DNA from: CAZNFR01 sp964572225
GTDB lineage: Bacteria > Bacteroidota > Bacteroidia > Bacteroidales > GCA-2748055
NCBI GenBank assembly: GCA_964572225.1
Contig: CAZNFR010000005.1
Coordinates: 8,340-72,339 of the forward strand
Direction of reading: 5' to 3'
DNA: 64,000 nt
This document shows positions 34,286 through 42,048 of the stretch, piece after piece. Every line of letters begins with the position of its first letter. The first letter of the stretch is position 1. A program made the position numbers and the translations under genes. The notes under the pieces were generated by a model, which saw nothing but the letters and a program-made list of their open reading frames with translations, searched no databases and was not told the DNA's origin.

Positions 34286-37200
34286 TCAGGTCCGGTCCTC
34301 TTTTTTCTTCCTTCGTCTTTCAAACAAGATGAGGAAAAGAATCACCAATCCTTCAGCGAGAAGTATCAAAAGGGTCAGTCTGGCTCCCCGGCCGGATTTT
34401 CCATGGTCCTTTTCGGACGGTTCAAATTCATCTATGGTTTTTTCCTCGAAGGGAAGATCGCCCTGCAGGTATTTTTCAATTACCTCGGAAAGTTGCCCGC
34501 TGGTAAAACCGTAACTTTCTTTTAGAGGGGTTAAATATTCAATGAGATCCCGGAGATTATACAAGGGGGTTTGTCCGAGGTTAACATCGGTAAGAGCCTT
34601 GTTAAGACCAGAGTAATCAACAGACAGCCGGTTGAGTTCGTCCAGCATTTTCTCCACATAAAACCGGGTCATCCCATCAGAAACTGTTTGGTAAACAATT
34701 TCCTCACTCATATCTTCAAGACTGAGAAGGTATTGTATCAGTTCCGGTATGGTGGTAATTCCCATTTCCCTGAGGTTAAGATCCAACAGGATGTCTCTCA
34801 GAGCACCATCCGAATTTGTGATCAGGTAATCCAGGAATTCGTAAAGGTCAATGTATTCAACATAATGCCTGAAATGATCGACCACTTCTTCTTCTTCAAG
34901 AGCCCGGTTATTTTCAGATTCTCTAAGGAGGTACCTGTATAGCTCGTGAGACCAGGGAGTATCTGCTTCCATTTCTTTCAAAACTTCTTTCAGCTCATCA
35001 CTGGCATTTTTGAGAATAATCCGCAATATTTGTGAAGTAGGGATCTCTTCCGCCCTAAGCATAACGTCGATAAGGTCGGTAGTAATGTCTTTCTCCCTGT
35101 CCGATTCCCTGAGCAGATAACGGTACAACTCACTTCTTCCCATATCCACAATCTCCCCGCGGTCTATAGATTCCAGGAACGCCCGTGTATCTCCTTCTGA
35201 AAGGACAATTAACCGCTCAAAAAGCCTGATTGCATTGGTAGAGGCAAAATAATCAGCAAGCATCTGATTAATATCCGTATTCGTATAGCCATTGTCCGGT
35301 GCCTTATCCCTGAGATGGGTAATCAGTTCACCAAAGGATTCGATACCCTGATTCTCGGGATCGATGCCAAGAAGTGTTTCTTTGAGATTGCCGTTTGCAA
35401 ATGCTGAAAGGTCCCTGATCAGTTTCTCTATATCCCTGTAGTTCTGGGTTTTTGCCAGGGCTTTGGTCACATCAGACGGGGAATACTTGCCTTTATCAGT
35501 GTTGGAGTAGAGGTTATCGATCAATTCCTTTCGGTTTTGTATTTGGCTTTTTTCCGGATCCAGCTCCTCAAGATAGTTTTTCAGATTTTCATCGGAATTT
35601 TCCTGAAGATTGCCAATAAGCTTTTCCAGTGCGTACAATTCATCGACACTGGTAATCAACCGGTCTACATCACCATCCGTAAACTCCTGATTTTCTGATT
35701 CATTGAACAGATGAAGGATAAGCTCATCTTTGTTTTCTATTCCCTCTTCTTCCGGATCCAGCCCCATGAGATAATCGAGGAGGGAACCGGTTGCGGCACC
35801 CAGAAGAAGATCTCTGAAAAGCTCAGCCTGTGTAAGTCCGCCGGCTCCGGGTGACAAAACTGCGGCCGGACCTGAGCCTGTGCCTGAAGTTCCTGCCCCT
35901 GGAGTCTGCCCGGGAAGAAGGTTTGAACCAGCCCGACCGTCTCCAGGTACTTCCCGGGTATCAATCTCAGTCAGGGGTTTTTCCGGATCCATGATCCTGA
36001 GCTGCTTTTGTATAAGATTGCCCTTATCGTCGGTGAGGGTGAGAACCACGGTATTTTCCCCTGGCCTTGGATCAAATTCCACTTTTTGCTCCCTTCTGCC
36101 GGCTTCGACCGATTCACTAAAATAGTTTTGTCCCTGATTAAGGGCATTGACCTGAACGGTTGCATCTTTGGAAGCCCTGAACCTGATTTCCACCGGTTCA
36201 CCTTCCTTGGCATAAATCAGAGAGTCGGAAAGAATCTTCAACAGTTCTTCCTCTTCTCTTTGGTCAGTTATGGTTGGTACTGCACTAAGAATTATCGGGG
36301 TTGCAAAAATGAGCCCACTTGGCCCGGTCACATTCCTGGATAGTTCCAGTTCTTCTATTTTACTATGAAATTTGTCACTATCAAATACCAACTGGTATTG
36401 TCCTTCAGGAGCTTTAAATTTGAAACGCCCATCCCTGTTTGGATTAATGGTTGAAAGAGTGTCGGCCGAGCCTTTTTCCACCAAAGAGATCTTTACTTCG
36501 GAGGAATCCACTTTCACTCCCATATAATCCAAAAGACCTTCAATTGCAAACATCCTGGGATTATCCGGACTGTAAATGGTAATCCGGTGGATATCATGCC
36601 TGCCATTCCCCGACTGATCGAATCTTGAATAGTAAGCTGCCTGACCGTTTTTTACCGGATTAAAAAACTGATCATCGTCTGTGCTGTTGATAGAATATCC
36701 GATGTTAACGGGTTTTGCCCATGAGCCGTCTGCATTTTTTCGGCTCATGAAAATATCGTACCCTCCCATGTTATAATGACCATAGGAACTGAAGAAAATC
36801 TTTTGGCCATCTTCCGTAATAAAAGGATTATCATCGTTGTAGGGGGAATTGATCACGTTTCCAAGGTTGGTAGCTTCACCCCATTCTCCATTGGGTAATC
36901 GCTCCGAACGGAAAATGTCAAGTCCGCCAAAGGAGCCCTTTCGGTTGGAGGAAAAGTAGAGTGTCTTTCCATCCCTGGAAACACTGGCATGGGATTCCCA
37001 GTATTTAGTATTAATGTTCTCGTTAAGTTTCCGGAGAGGGGTCCATTTCCCGTTAATCAGTTTGGTTACATAAAGATTCCCGTCAAATTCATCGTTCCGG
37101 TAGATGTACATTTCGGTTCCGTTATAGGAGAGGCAGGTAGGATAAACATCCCCGTCAACCCCAAGTTCGGGGACAATATTCCGGGGAGCAAGCCATTCCC

Positions 37201-37837
37201 CATTTACCTTTTCTGTATAAAAAATGGCATCATAGAACTGAAGCCTGGAAATAAAGGCCATTTTGGTTTCATCGCCCGATACAACCGGATTGATGTCGGC
37301 AAAACGGGTATTGATCTTTGATCCCAGGTTTTCTGAGTCGATATCAATGGGTTTCTTCATCAGACTCTCTGCCGCATCTACGGTAGCAATCTGTCTTTCC
37401 ACGAGTTCAACATCATAAATCTCCGGATCCAACCTTACCAGGAACAGATTGAAATACTCCCGTGCTTTGGAAAGCTGGTTGTTGATCCTGTAAGCAGTAC
37501 CGAGGTAATATAAAACCTCAAGAGGAGCTCCGGTTTCCCGAAAGGAGTTTTCCTTAAACTTGGGATTTATATTTTCGGCTGCCTCTTCAAGGTAACGTAT
37601 GGACTTGTTTTTTTCGTAAGGATTGTTGAGAAGACATACCCCGATCTTGTAATTAATGTTATCGTTGTCGGGGAACTGCCGATGGATTCTCAAGTAGAGA
37701 GGGAGCGCTTCATTAAACTCTTCAAACAGAAAATAAGATTCAGCCTGAAGAAAAAGCTCTCTGAAATCTGTGTTCTGAGAATAACTTGAAGAGAATGATA
37801 AAAGGGTGATTATGAGAAAGAAAACGGTTTTTTTCAT
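34286..37837 (-). CDS. Secreted TPR-PD40 protein with seven ~65-residue helical repeats and a C-terminal membrane anchor
   Basis: A 1183-residue protein from the ATG at 37837 (MKKTVFFLIITLLS); an ATG at 37873 would put 12 extra residues before the signal peptide. Parts: signal peptide (1-20); TPR-like helices (25-160); PD40 blades (180-410); a carboxypeptidase-regulatory-like domain (428-510); a beta domain (535-620); a Pro/Gly linker (630-668); seven repeats at 684-749, 750-815, 816-881, 882-946, 947-1010, 1011-1073 and 1074-1125 (the last incomplete); one membrane helix (about 1154-1172) and a basic tail ERRRKKKEDRT. Each repeat begins xxLxxxLxxxDPExxGI, has ELIxxL and later a Thr/Ser-x-x-Asp-Val turn. 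There is no OmpA domain. The repeats are not familiar to me. It is the first gene of the PD40 cluster. Confidence 0.85.
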   Translation of the reverse strand: MKKTVFFLIITLLSFSSSYSQNTDFRELFLQAESYFLFEEFNEALPLYLRIHRQFPDNDNINYKIGVCLLNNPYEKNKSIRYLEEAAENINPKFKENSFRETGAPLEVLYYLGTAYRINNQLSKAREYFNLFLVRLDPEIYDVELVERQIATVDAAESLMKKPIDIDSENLGSKINTRFADINPVVSGDETKMAFISRLQFYDAIFYTEKVNGEWLAPRNIVPELGVDGDVYPTCLSYNGTEMYIYRNDEFDGNLYVTKLINGKWTPLRKLNENINTKYWESHASVSRDGKTLYFSSNRKGSFGGLDIFRSERLPNGEWGEATNLGNVINSPYNDDNPFITEDGQKIFFSSYGHYNMGGYDIFMSRKNADGSWAKPVNIGYSINSTDDDQFFNPVKNGQAAYYSRFDQSGNGRHDIHRITIYSPDNPRMFAIEGLLDYMGVKVDSSEVKISLVEKGSADTLSTINPNRDGRFKFKAPEGQYQLVFDSDKFHSKIEELELSRNVTGPSGLIFATPIILSAVPTITDQREEEELLKILSDSLIYAKEGEPVEIRFRASKDATVQVNALNQGQNYFSESVEAGRREQKVEFDPRPGENTVVLTLTDDKGNLIQKQLRIMDPEKPLTEIDTREVPGDGRAGSNLLPGQTPGAGTSGTGSGPAAVLSPGAGGLTQAELFRDLLLGAATGSLLDYLMGLDPEEEGIENKDELILHLFNESENQEFTDGDVDRLITSVDELYALEKLIGNLQENSDENLKNYLEELDPEKSQIQNRKELIDNLYSNTDKGKYSPSDVTKALAKTQNYRDIEKLIRDLSAFANGNLKETLLGIDPENQGIESFGELITHLRDKAPDNGYTNTDINQMLADYFASTNAIRLFERLIVLSEGDTRAFLESIDRGEIVDMGRSELYRYLLRESDREKDITTDLIDVMLRAEEIPTSQILRIILKNASDELKEVLKEMEADTPWSHELYRYLLRESENNRALEEEEVVDHFRHYVEYIDLYEFLDYLITNSDGALRDILLDLNLREMGITTIPELIQYLLSLEDMSEEIVYQTVSDGMTRFYVEKMLDELNRLSVDYSGLNKALTDVNLGQTPLYNLRDLIEYLTPLKESYGFTSGQLSEVIEKYLQGDLPFEEKTIDEFEPSEKDHGKSGRGARLTLLILLAEGLVILFLILFERRRKKKEDRT
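34463..35788 (-). repeat. Coding tandem repeat: seven copies of a ~65-residue helical unit
   Basis: Seven units of 66, 66, 66, 65, 64, 63 and 52 residues inside the PD40 gene. Copies 1-3 are most alike, sharing LDPE or IDPE at positions 10-13, ELI at 22-24 and a D at position 40. Copies 4 and 5 share SELYRYLLRES or HELYRYLLRES, which suggests a more recent duplication. Copies 6 and 7 are the most diverged. The units are all predicted helical. Divergence at the DNA level is high, so this is an old protein-level repeat. Confidence 0.8.
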
Positions 37838-37887
37838 TTTTTCCAGATGAATTAATAAGCCATAGCCGGCCACTCACAGACTATCAG

Positions 37888-37895
37888 CAAATGTA
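37888..37895 (-). promoter_or_regulatory. Bacteroidota -7 promoter element for the PD40 cluster
   Basis: The minus-strand TACATTTG matches TAnnTTTG, 51 bases before the ATG at 37837. The identical octamer is found upstream of the third cluster gene (32188-32195). Confidence 0.42.
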
Positions 37896-37965
37896 TAAAT
37901 TTATACCATTGAATTGAATTTATCATAATCTGTAAGATGCAAATCTTTAATTATTTTGATGTAAG

Positions 37966-37987
37966 CAATTGATTCTTATATCAATTG
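37966..37987. promoter_or_regulatory. Inverted repeat upstream of the PD40 cluster
   Basis: Arms CAATTGAT and ATCAATTG form a perfect 8-base inverted repeat around a six-base centre. It is about 70 bases upstream of the -7 element at 37888 and about 56 bases beyond the stop of the glycosyltransferase gene. It may be a regulator site or a hairpin ending the upstream transcript. Confidence 0.35.
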
Positions 37988-38043
37988 TCAGTAAAAAACG
38001 GGTAAAATCATGCCCGGACTTACCTATTATTCCTTTTACCGTT

Positions 38044-39999
38044 TTAAATTGCGTTTCGTTTCAATCCGAGGATATTTTTCCACAACAGGATAAAGTCGTT
38101 TATCATCCTGTAATCCCTTGCGTAATCGAGGTTTATTCCTTCCGTTATTTCGGAAGGGATATCCTCATCCATAAAATTACAGGGGCTGAAGATTCCTTTT
38201 TTCAGGACCGGTAGGGCTGAATTGTCCACTCTGGTGCAATAACCTATCCAGGTGAATTTTCCTCCCAGGACCTTCAGGGCCTGAAGAAATAACCTTGCGT
38301 AACTTCGTATGAAAAGCGGAAGAACGGGAAACAGGATAATGATAAAAAAGGATGAAAGGATATCAAACAGCCGTTTAAGTCTGCGGTTTTTCCCACGGGA
38401 AACCGAATTAAAGTGAATAAGATAAAGCTCACCAGAGGTATGTATGGAATTGCTGCCGATGATGTAGAGACTTTCCGGTGGGGCTATTTTATATTCAATT
38501 CCGGTCTGACTCAAATGAGTCATATTTTTAATGATTTCAGCAGAGGAAATGTCCCTTGCACAGAAAACTACTTCTTCGACATTGTAAACCTTCAGAATTT
38601 CCGGCAATTTCTCCAAATTGCCCAGGTATTCAGTTCCGGGTGCGGTTCCGGGACTTACAATGCCAATAATCTCCGGACGTATTCGGGTCCGGTTTAGAAC
38701 GGAACTCACCCTCCCGGCTTCCTCCCGGCTACCGATAATGATCAGCCGTTTCTTGCGATTGGCATAAAATTCATAACCTTTAATGCCCAGCAGATTAGCC
38801 GACATCCTGTGAAGGAGAAGAATAATAAGCACCCATGCACTTCCAAGAAGAATAAGCGCTCTTGAAAACCTTAAGGATTCAGGAAGCAAAGCATAAAGTA
38901 CAAGTATGATCAATGTTCCGGTAATGTGACCCTTCAGCAGGTTCCATAGTTTTATGGGTTTTTCGTACGCGCCCGAATAATATAAGCTAAGCAGCCAAAC
39001 GCCAATATAAACAGGAACAATGTACCTGGTAAATTCCCCGGGATAATAGTTGGGAATCCCGAACTTGAACTGTTCCCAAAAAGGGGTTAGAAAATAGTAC
39101 CCGAGGAAAATCAGGGTAGCATCCAGGACGGGCTTATATATCCGGTTTACAAATCGTTTGATTATGGAAAGGGTGGCCCGGAAATAAATGGCCAGGTTAA
39201 TCAGGAAAGAAAAAGCCCTGGCATTTTTCTTCGAGAAATGTTTCCTGGCAAAAATGATCATGGCCTTGTAAAAAACAAGCACATAATTGATGCTGCCTTT
39301 CTTCGTACTTTCACCCTTATAGTGGATTATGTTGGTTTTCGGGAAGTAAATTACCTTGTATCCTGCCAAATTGATGCGGTAGCTCAAATCCACATCCTCT
39401 CCGTACATAAAAAACGTTTCATCCAGCAACCCCGTTTTCTGAAGGGCTTCTTTCCTGAGAAACATGTAGGCTCCCGATAGCACTTCCACTTCATTGATTT
39501 CATATTCAGGAAGATAACCCAGATGGTACCTGCCAAAAATGCGGGATTTGGGAAAGAGAGCAGAGAGACCAAATATCTTGAAAAAAGAAACCAGGGGTGT
39601 GGGTAAAGAACGTTTGGATTCAGGAAGAAATTTGCCCCTCCCGTCGATCATATGGATTCCGAGGGCACCCACTGAAGGATGACCGTCCATATACTCGATA
39701 CATTTTACAAAACTATCTTCCTCAACGATGGTGTCAGGATTAAGCAGCAGGCAATACCTGCCCCGGGCCAGAGAAAGAGCCTGATTGTTCGCTTTACTGA
39801 ATCCAAGGTTTTCCTGATTCTCGATTAGACTTACAAAAGGAAACTTTTCCTTTATAAGGGCATTGGAACCATCGACCGAATTATTATCGACCACAAAAAT
39901 CTCAGCCTGAATATTCCGAATCGCTTTTTCAACAGAATGAAGACACTGTTCAAGGAAGTGTTTTACATTATAGTTTACGATGACGATACTAAGATCCAT
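38044..39999 (-). CDS. Fusion of a family-2 glycosyltransferase with a degenerate polyprenyl-phosphate sugar-phosphotransferase-like part
   Basis: A 651-residue protein. Residues 1-260 are a GT2 glycosyltransferase of the rhamnosyltransferase type: VIVNYNVKHFLEQ, the aspartate motif NPDT (87-90), and FMYGEDVDLSYR (198-208) with the likely base. About four membrane segments follow (290-400), then a Rossmann-like part (418-530) with LIIIGSREEAGR, as in WcaJ/CapM-type transferases. The C-terminus (540-650) starts like their catalytic domain (RLKRLFDILSS) and ends like it, but the central catalytic stretch with the basic and acidic residues is missing. The GT2 part should be active; the rest may anchor or localise it at the membrane. 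It stands alone, without a visible polysaccharide cluster. Confidence 0.84.
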   Translation of the reverse strand: MDLSIVIVNYNVKHFLEQCLHSVEKAIRNIQAEIFVVDNNSVDGSNALIKEKFPFVSLIENQENLGFSKANNQALSLARGRYCLLLNPDTIVEEDSFVKCIEYMDGHPSVGALGIHMIDGRGKFLPESKRSLPTPLVSFFKIFGLSALFPKSRIFGRYHLGYLPEYEINEVEVLSGAYMFLRKEALQKTGLLDETFFMYGEDVDLSYRINLAGYKVIYFPKTNIIHYKGESTKKGSINYVLVFYKAMIIFARKHFSKKNARAFSFLINLAIYFRATLSIIKRFVNRIYKPVLDATLIFLGYYFLTPFWEQFKFGIPNYYPGEFTRYIVPVYIGVWLLSLYYSGAYEKPIKLWNLLKGHITGTLIILVLYALLPESLRFSRALILLGSAWVLIILLLHRMSANLLGIKGYEFYANRKKRLIIIGSREEAGRVSSVLNRTRIRPEIIGIVSPGTAPGTEYLGNLEKLPEILKVYNVEEVVFCARDISSAEIIKNMTHLSQTGIEYKIAPPESLYIIGSNSIHTSGELYLIHFNSVSRGKNRRLKRLFDILSSFFIIILFPVLPLFIRSYARLFLQALKVLGGKFTWIGYCTRVDNSALPVLKKGIFSPCNFMDEDIPSEITEGINLDYARDYRMINDFILLWKNILGLKRNAI

Positions 40000-40074
40000 T
40001 GTAAGCCTGATAGTTGTGAATTAATATTTTACCCACATTCGCAACCGAATAACCTAACGGAAAGTCAGGGTTTT

Positions 40075-41304
40075 CTAATCTTCAATGATCTGATTTCTTA
40101 ACAGATCATCCAGGTTCTCTCTTTTCCTGATAAGGCTGGCCTCCCCGTTTTTGATCATCACCTCGGCAGGTCTGAACCTGGAGTTATAATTGGATGCCAT
40201 GGTAAAACAGTAAGCACCTGCATTTTTAAAAACCAGGTAATCACCTTCGCTTATTTCAACCAATTTCCGGTTCCAACCAAAGGTGTCTGTTTCACAAATG
40301 TATCCGACTATGGTGTATATCCTGGTTTTACCTTCCGGTCTGGAAACATTAACGATTTCATGGTAAGCGTCATAAAACATCGGTCTTATCAGGTGATTTA
40401 ATCCTGTATCGAGTCCGGCAAAAACCGTAGCAGTGGTTTGTTTGATCACGTTTACCCTGGCAAAGAAATATCCGGCTTCACTTACCAGGAATTTACCGGG
40501 TTCAAACATCAGGGTGAGTTCTTTTCCATATTCCCGGCAAAAATCGTTAAACCGCTTTGAAAGAGTTTTACCCAATTCTTCGATGTCGGTGGAAACATCG
40601 TCAGCTTTATAGGGTACCTTGAATCCGCTTCCATAATCAATGTATTCAAGATCCCTAAATTCACCGGCAGTTTTAAGAATGATCTCGGAAGCATTCAGAA
40701 ACACCTCCACGTCAAGAATATCCGAACCTGTGTGCATATGTAGTCCTTCAACCCTCATATTGTTTGTTTCAACAACCCGGTGCACATGTGCCATCTGATA
40801 AATGGAAATGCCAAATTTCGAATCGATATGGCCCGTCGAGATCTTTTGATTTCCCCCGCCCATAATGTGGGGATTGATCCTGATGCACACCGGAATCCTG
40901 TCCCCGTATTTGTGTCCGAACTGCTCCAGAATGGAGATATTATCAATGTTGATCCTCACTCCCTCCTGCACAGCCAGATCTATCTCCTCAAGAGAGACAC
41001 AATTCGGAGTGTAAATAATATCCTGGGGCAAAAAACCTGCTTTTAAGCCCATCCAGACCTCCTGTATGGAAACCGCATCAAGTCCGGAACCCAGTTCACG
41101 GAAATACTTAAGAATATTGACATTGGTAAGGGCTTTGCACGCAAAGTTGATTTTTACCCGGGTATCTTTGAATGCATGGGTTATCTGGTCATATTGTGCC
41201 TTCATCCTCGAAGTATCATAAACGTAAAGGGGGGAGTCAAATTTTTCCACAAGAGTCAGAACCGGCACATTGTCAATTACATAACGTCCTTTTTTTAATT
41301 CCAT
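40075..41304 (-). CDS. lysA: Diaminopimelate decarboxylase
   Basis: A 409-residue fold-type III PLP enzyme. The PLP lysine is Lys57 in NFACKALTN, followed by LDAVSIQEV, GLHMHTGSDI for phosphate binding, FEPGKFLVSEAG and the substrate cysteine motif CETDTFGWNR. These separate diaminopimelate decarboxylase from ornithine/arginine decarboxylases. It makes L-lysine from meso-diaminopimelate, the last step of the pathway. The aspartokinase of the window (thrA) is 37 kb away, so the lysine genes are scattered. A -7 element is 30 bases upstream within a small inverted repeat. Confidence 0.93.
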   Translation of the reverse strand: MELKKGRYVIDNVPVLTLVEKFDSPLYVYDTSRMKAQYDQITHAFKDTRVKINFACKALTNVNILKYFRELGSGLDAVSIQEVWMGLKAGFLPQDIIYTPNCVSLEEIDLAVQEGVRINIDNISILEQFGHKYGDRIPVCIRINPHIMGGGNQKISTGHIDSKFGISIYQMAHVHRVVETNNMRVEGLHMHTGSDILDVEVFLNASEIILKTAGEFRDLEYIDYGSGFKVPYKADDVSTDIEELGKTLSKRFNDFCREYGKELTLMFEPGKFLVSEAGYFFARVNVIKQTTATVFAGLDTGLNHLIRPMFYDAYHEIVNVSRPEGKTRIYTIVGYICETDTFGWNRKLVEISEGDYLVFKNAGAYCFTMASNYNSRFRPAEVMIKNGEASLIRKRENLDDLLRNQIIED

Positions 41305-41333
41305 TCAGGATTAATTGTTAAAGGTTGAAAAAA

Positions 41334-41341
41334 CAAAGATA
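41334..41341 (-). promoter_or_regulatory. Bacteroidota -7 promoter element for lysA
   Basis: The minus-strand TATCTTTG matches TAnnTTTG, 30 bases before the lysA ATG. It overlaps an inverted repeat AACAAA/TTTGTT (41332-41337 and 41345-41350), which might be a regulator site. Confidence 0.42.
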
Positions 41342-41412
41342 ATGTTTGTTGTTTAATCCCCCTTGCATTTCGCATTCCCAAACATTACTTTAGCCGCAAT
41401 TAAAGCCGGTAA

Positions 41413-42042
41413 ATGAAATATCCTTCACAATTACTTGAAGATGCGGTTCATGAGTTTTCCAAGCTTCCGGGGATCGGAAACAAGACGGCTCTTCGGCTTG
41501 TTTTGCATTTATTAAAGCAGGACAGGGAAGAGGTCAGTAATTTCGGAAATTCCCTGATCCGCCTGCGGGAAGAAATAAAACATTGCAAAGTATGTCATAA
41601 TATTTCCGATACTGAGACCTGCTCCATTTGCTCCGATTTGAAAAGGGATAAGAGCATTCTCTGTGTTGTTGAAAGCATTCGTGATGTTATGTCGGTTGAA
41701 AATACGAGACAGTTCAACGGGCTATACCATGTATTGGGAGGAGTCATTTCACCCATGGACGGGATAGGTCCGGCCGATCTGAGTCTGAGATCGCTCGAGG
41801 AAAGAGTAAAAAAAGAACCAAATGAAATCATCGAGATTATTCTGGCCCTTCCTGCCACCATGGAAGGAGATACTACCAATTTTTACATTTACCGCAAGTT
41901 AAAGGATACAGAAATCAGGATTTCTACTATTGCCAGGGGTATTGCCGTGGGCGACGATCTTGAATATGCAGATGAACTTACCCTGGGCAGAAGTATCCAG
42001 AACCGCACTGATTTTGAACAATCCCTCGGAAAAAGAAGTTAA
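41413..42042 (+). CDS. recR: Recombination mediator protein RecR
   Basis: A 209-residue protein of standard RecR length. The N-terminal helix-hairpin-helix is KLPGIGNKTALRLVLHLL, the zinc finger has Cys58, Cys61, Cys70 and Cys73 (CKVCHN...CSICSD), and the Toprim domain starts CVVESIRDVMSVE and includes the C-terminal RGIAVGDDLEYADE. RecR works with RecF and RecO to load RecA onto gaps covered by SSB. It lies 108 bases from the divergent lysA and 6 bases before the sodium symporter gene, so the two are likely co-transcribed. Confidence 0.96.
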   Translation: MKYPSQLLEDAVHEFSKLPGIGNKTALRLVLHLLKQDREEVSNFGNSLIRLREEIKHCKVCHNISDTETCSICSDLKRDKSILCVVESIRDVMSVENTRQFNGLYHVLGGVISPMDGIGPADLSLRSLEERVKKEPNEIIEIILALPATMEGDTTNFYIYRKLKDTEIRISTIARGIAVGDDLEYADELTLGRSIQNRTDFEQSLGKRS

Positions 42043-42048
42043 ACTCCA

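Noticed and set aside
25170..37837. Rhomboid protease plus a PD40 protein with a C-terminal helix and basic tail, reminiscent of a rhombosortase/GlyGly-CTERM sorting pair.
   Set aside because: The rhomboid looks like an ordinary six-helix GlpG type co-transcribed with holA, and the PD40 tail lacks a clear Gly-Gly motif before the helix. Only one such tail is seen.
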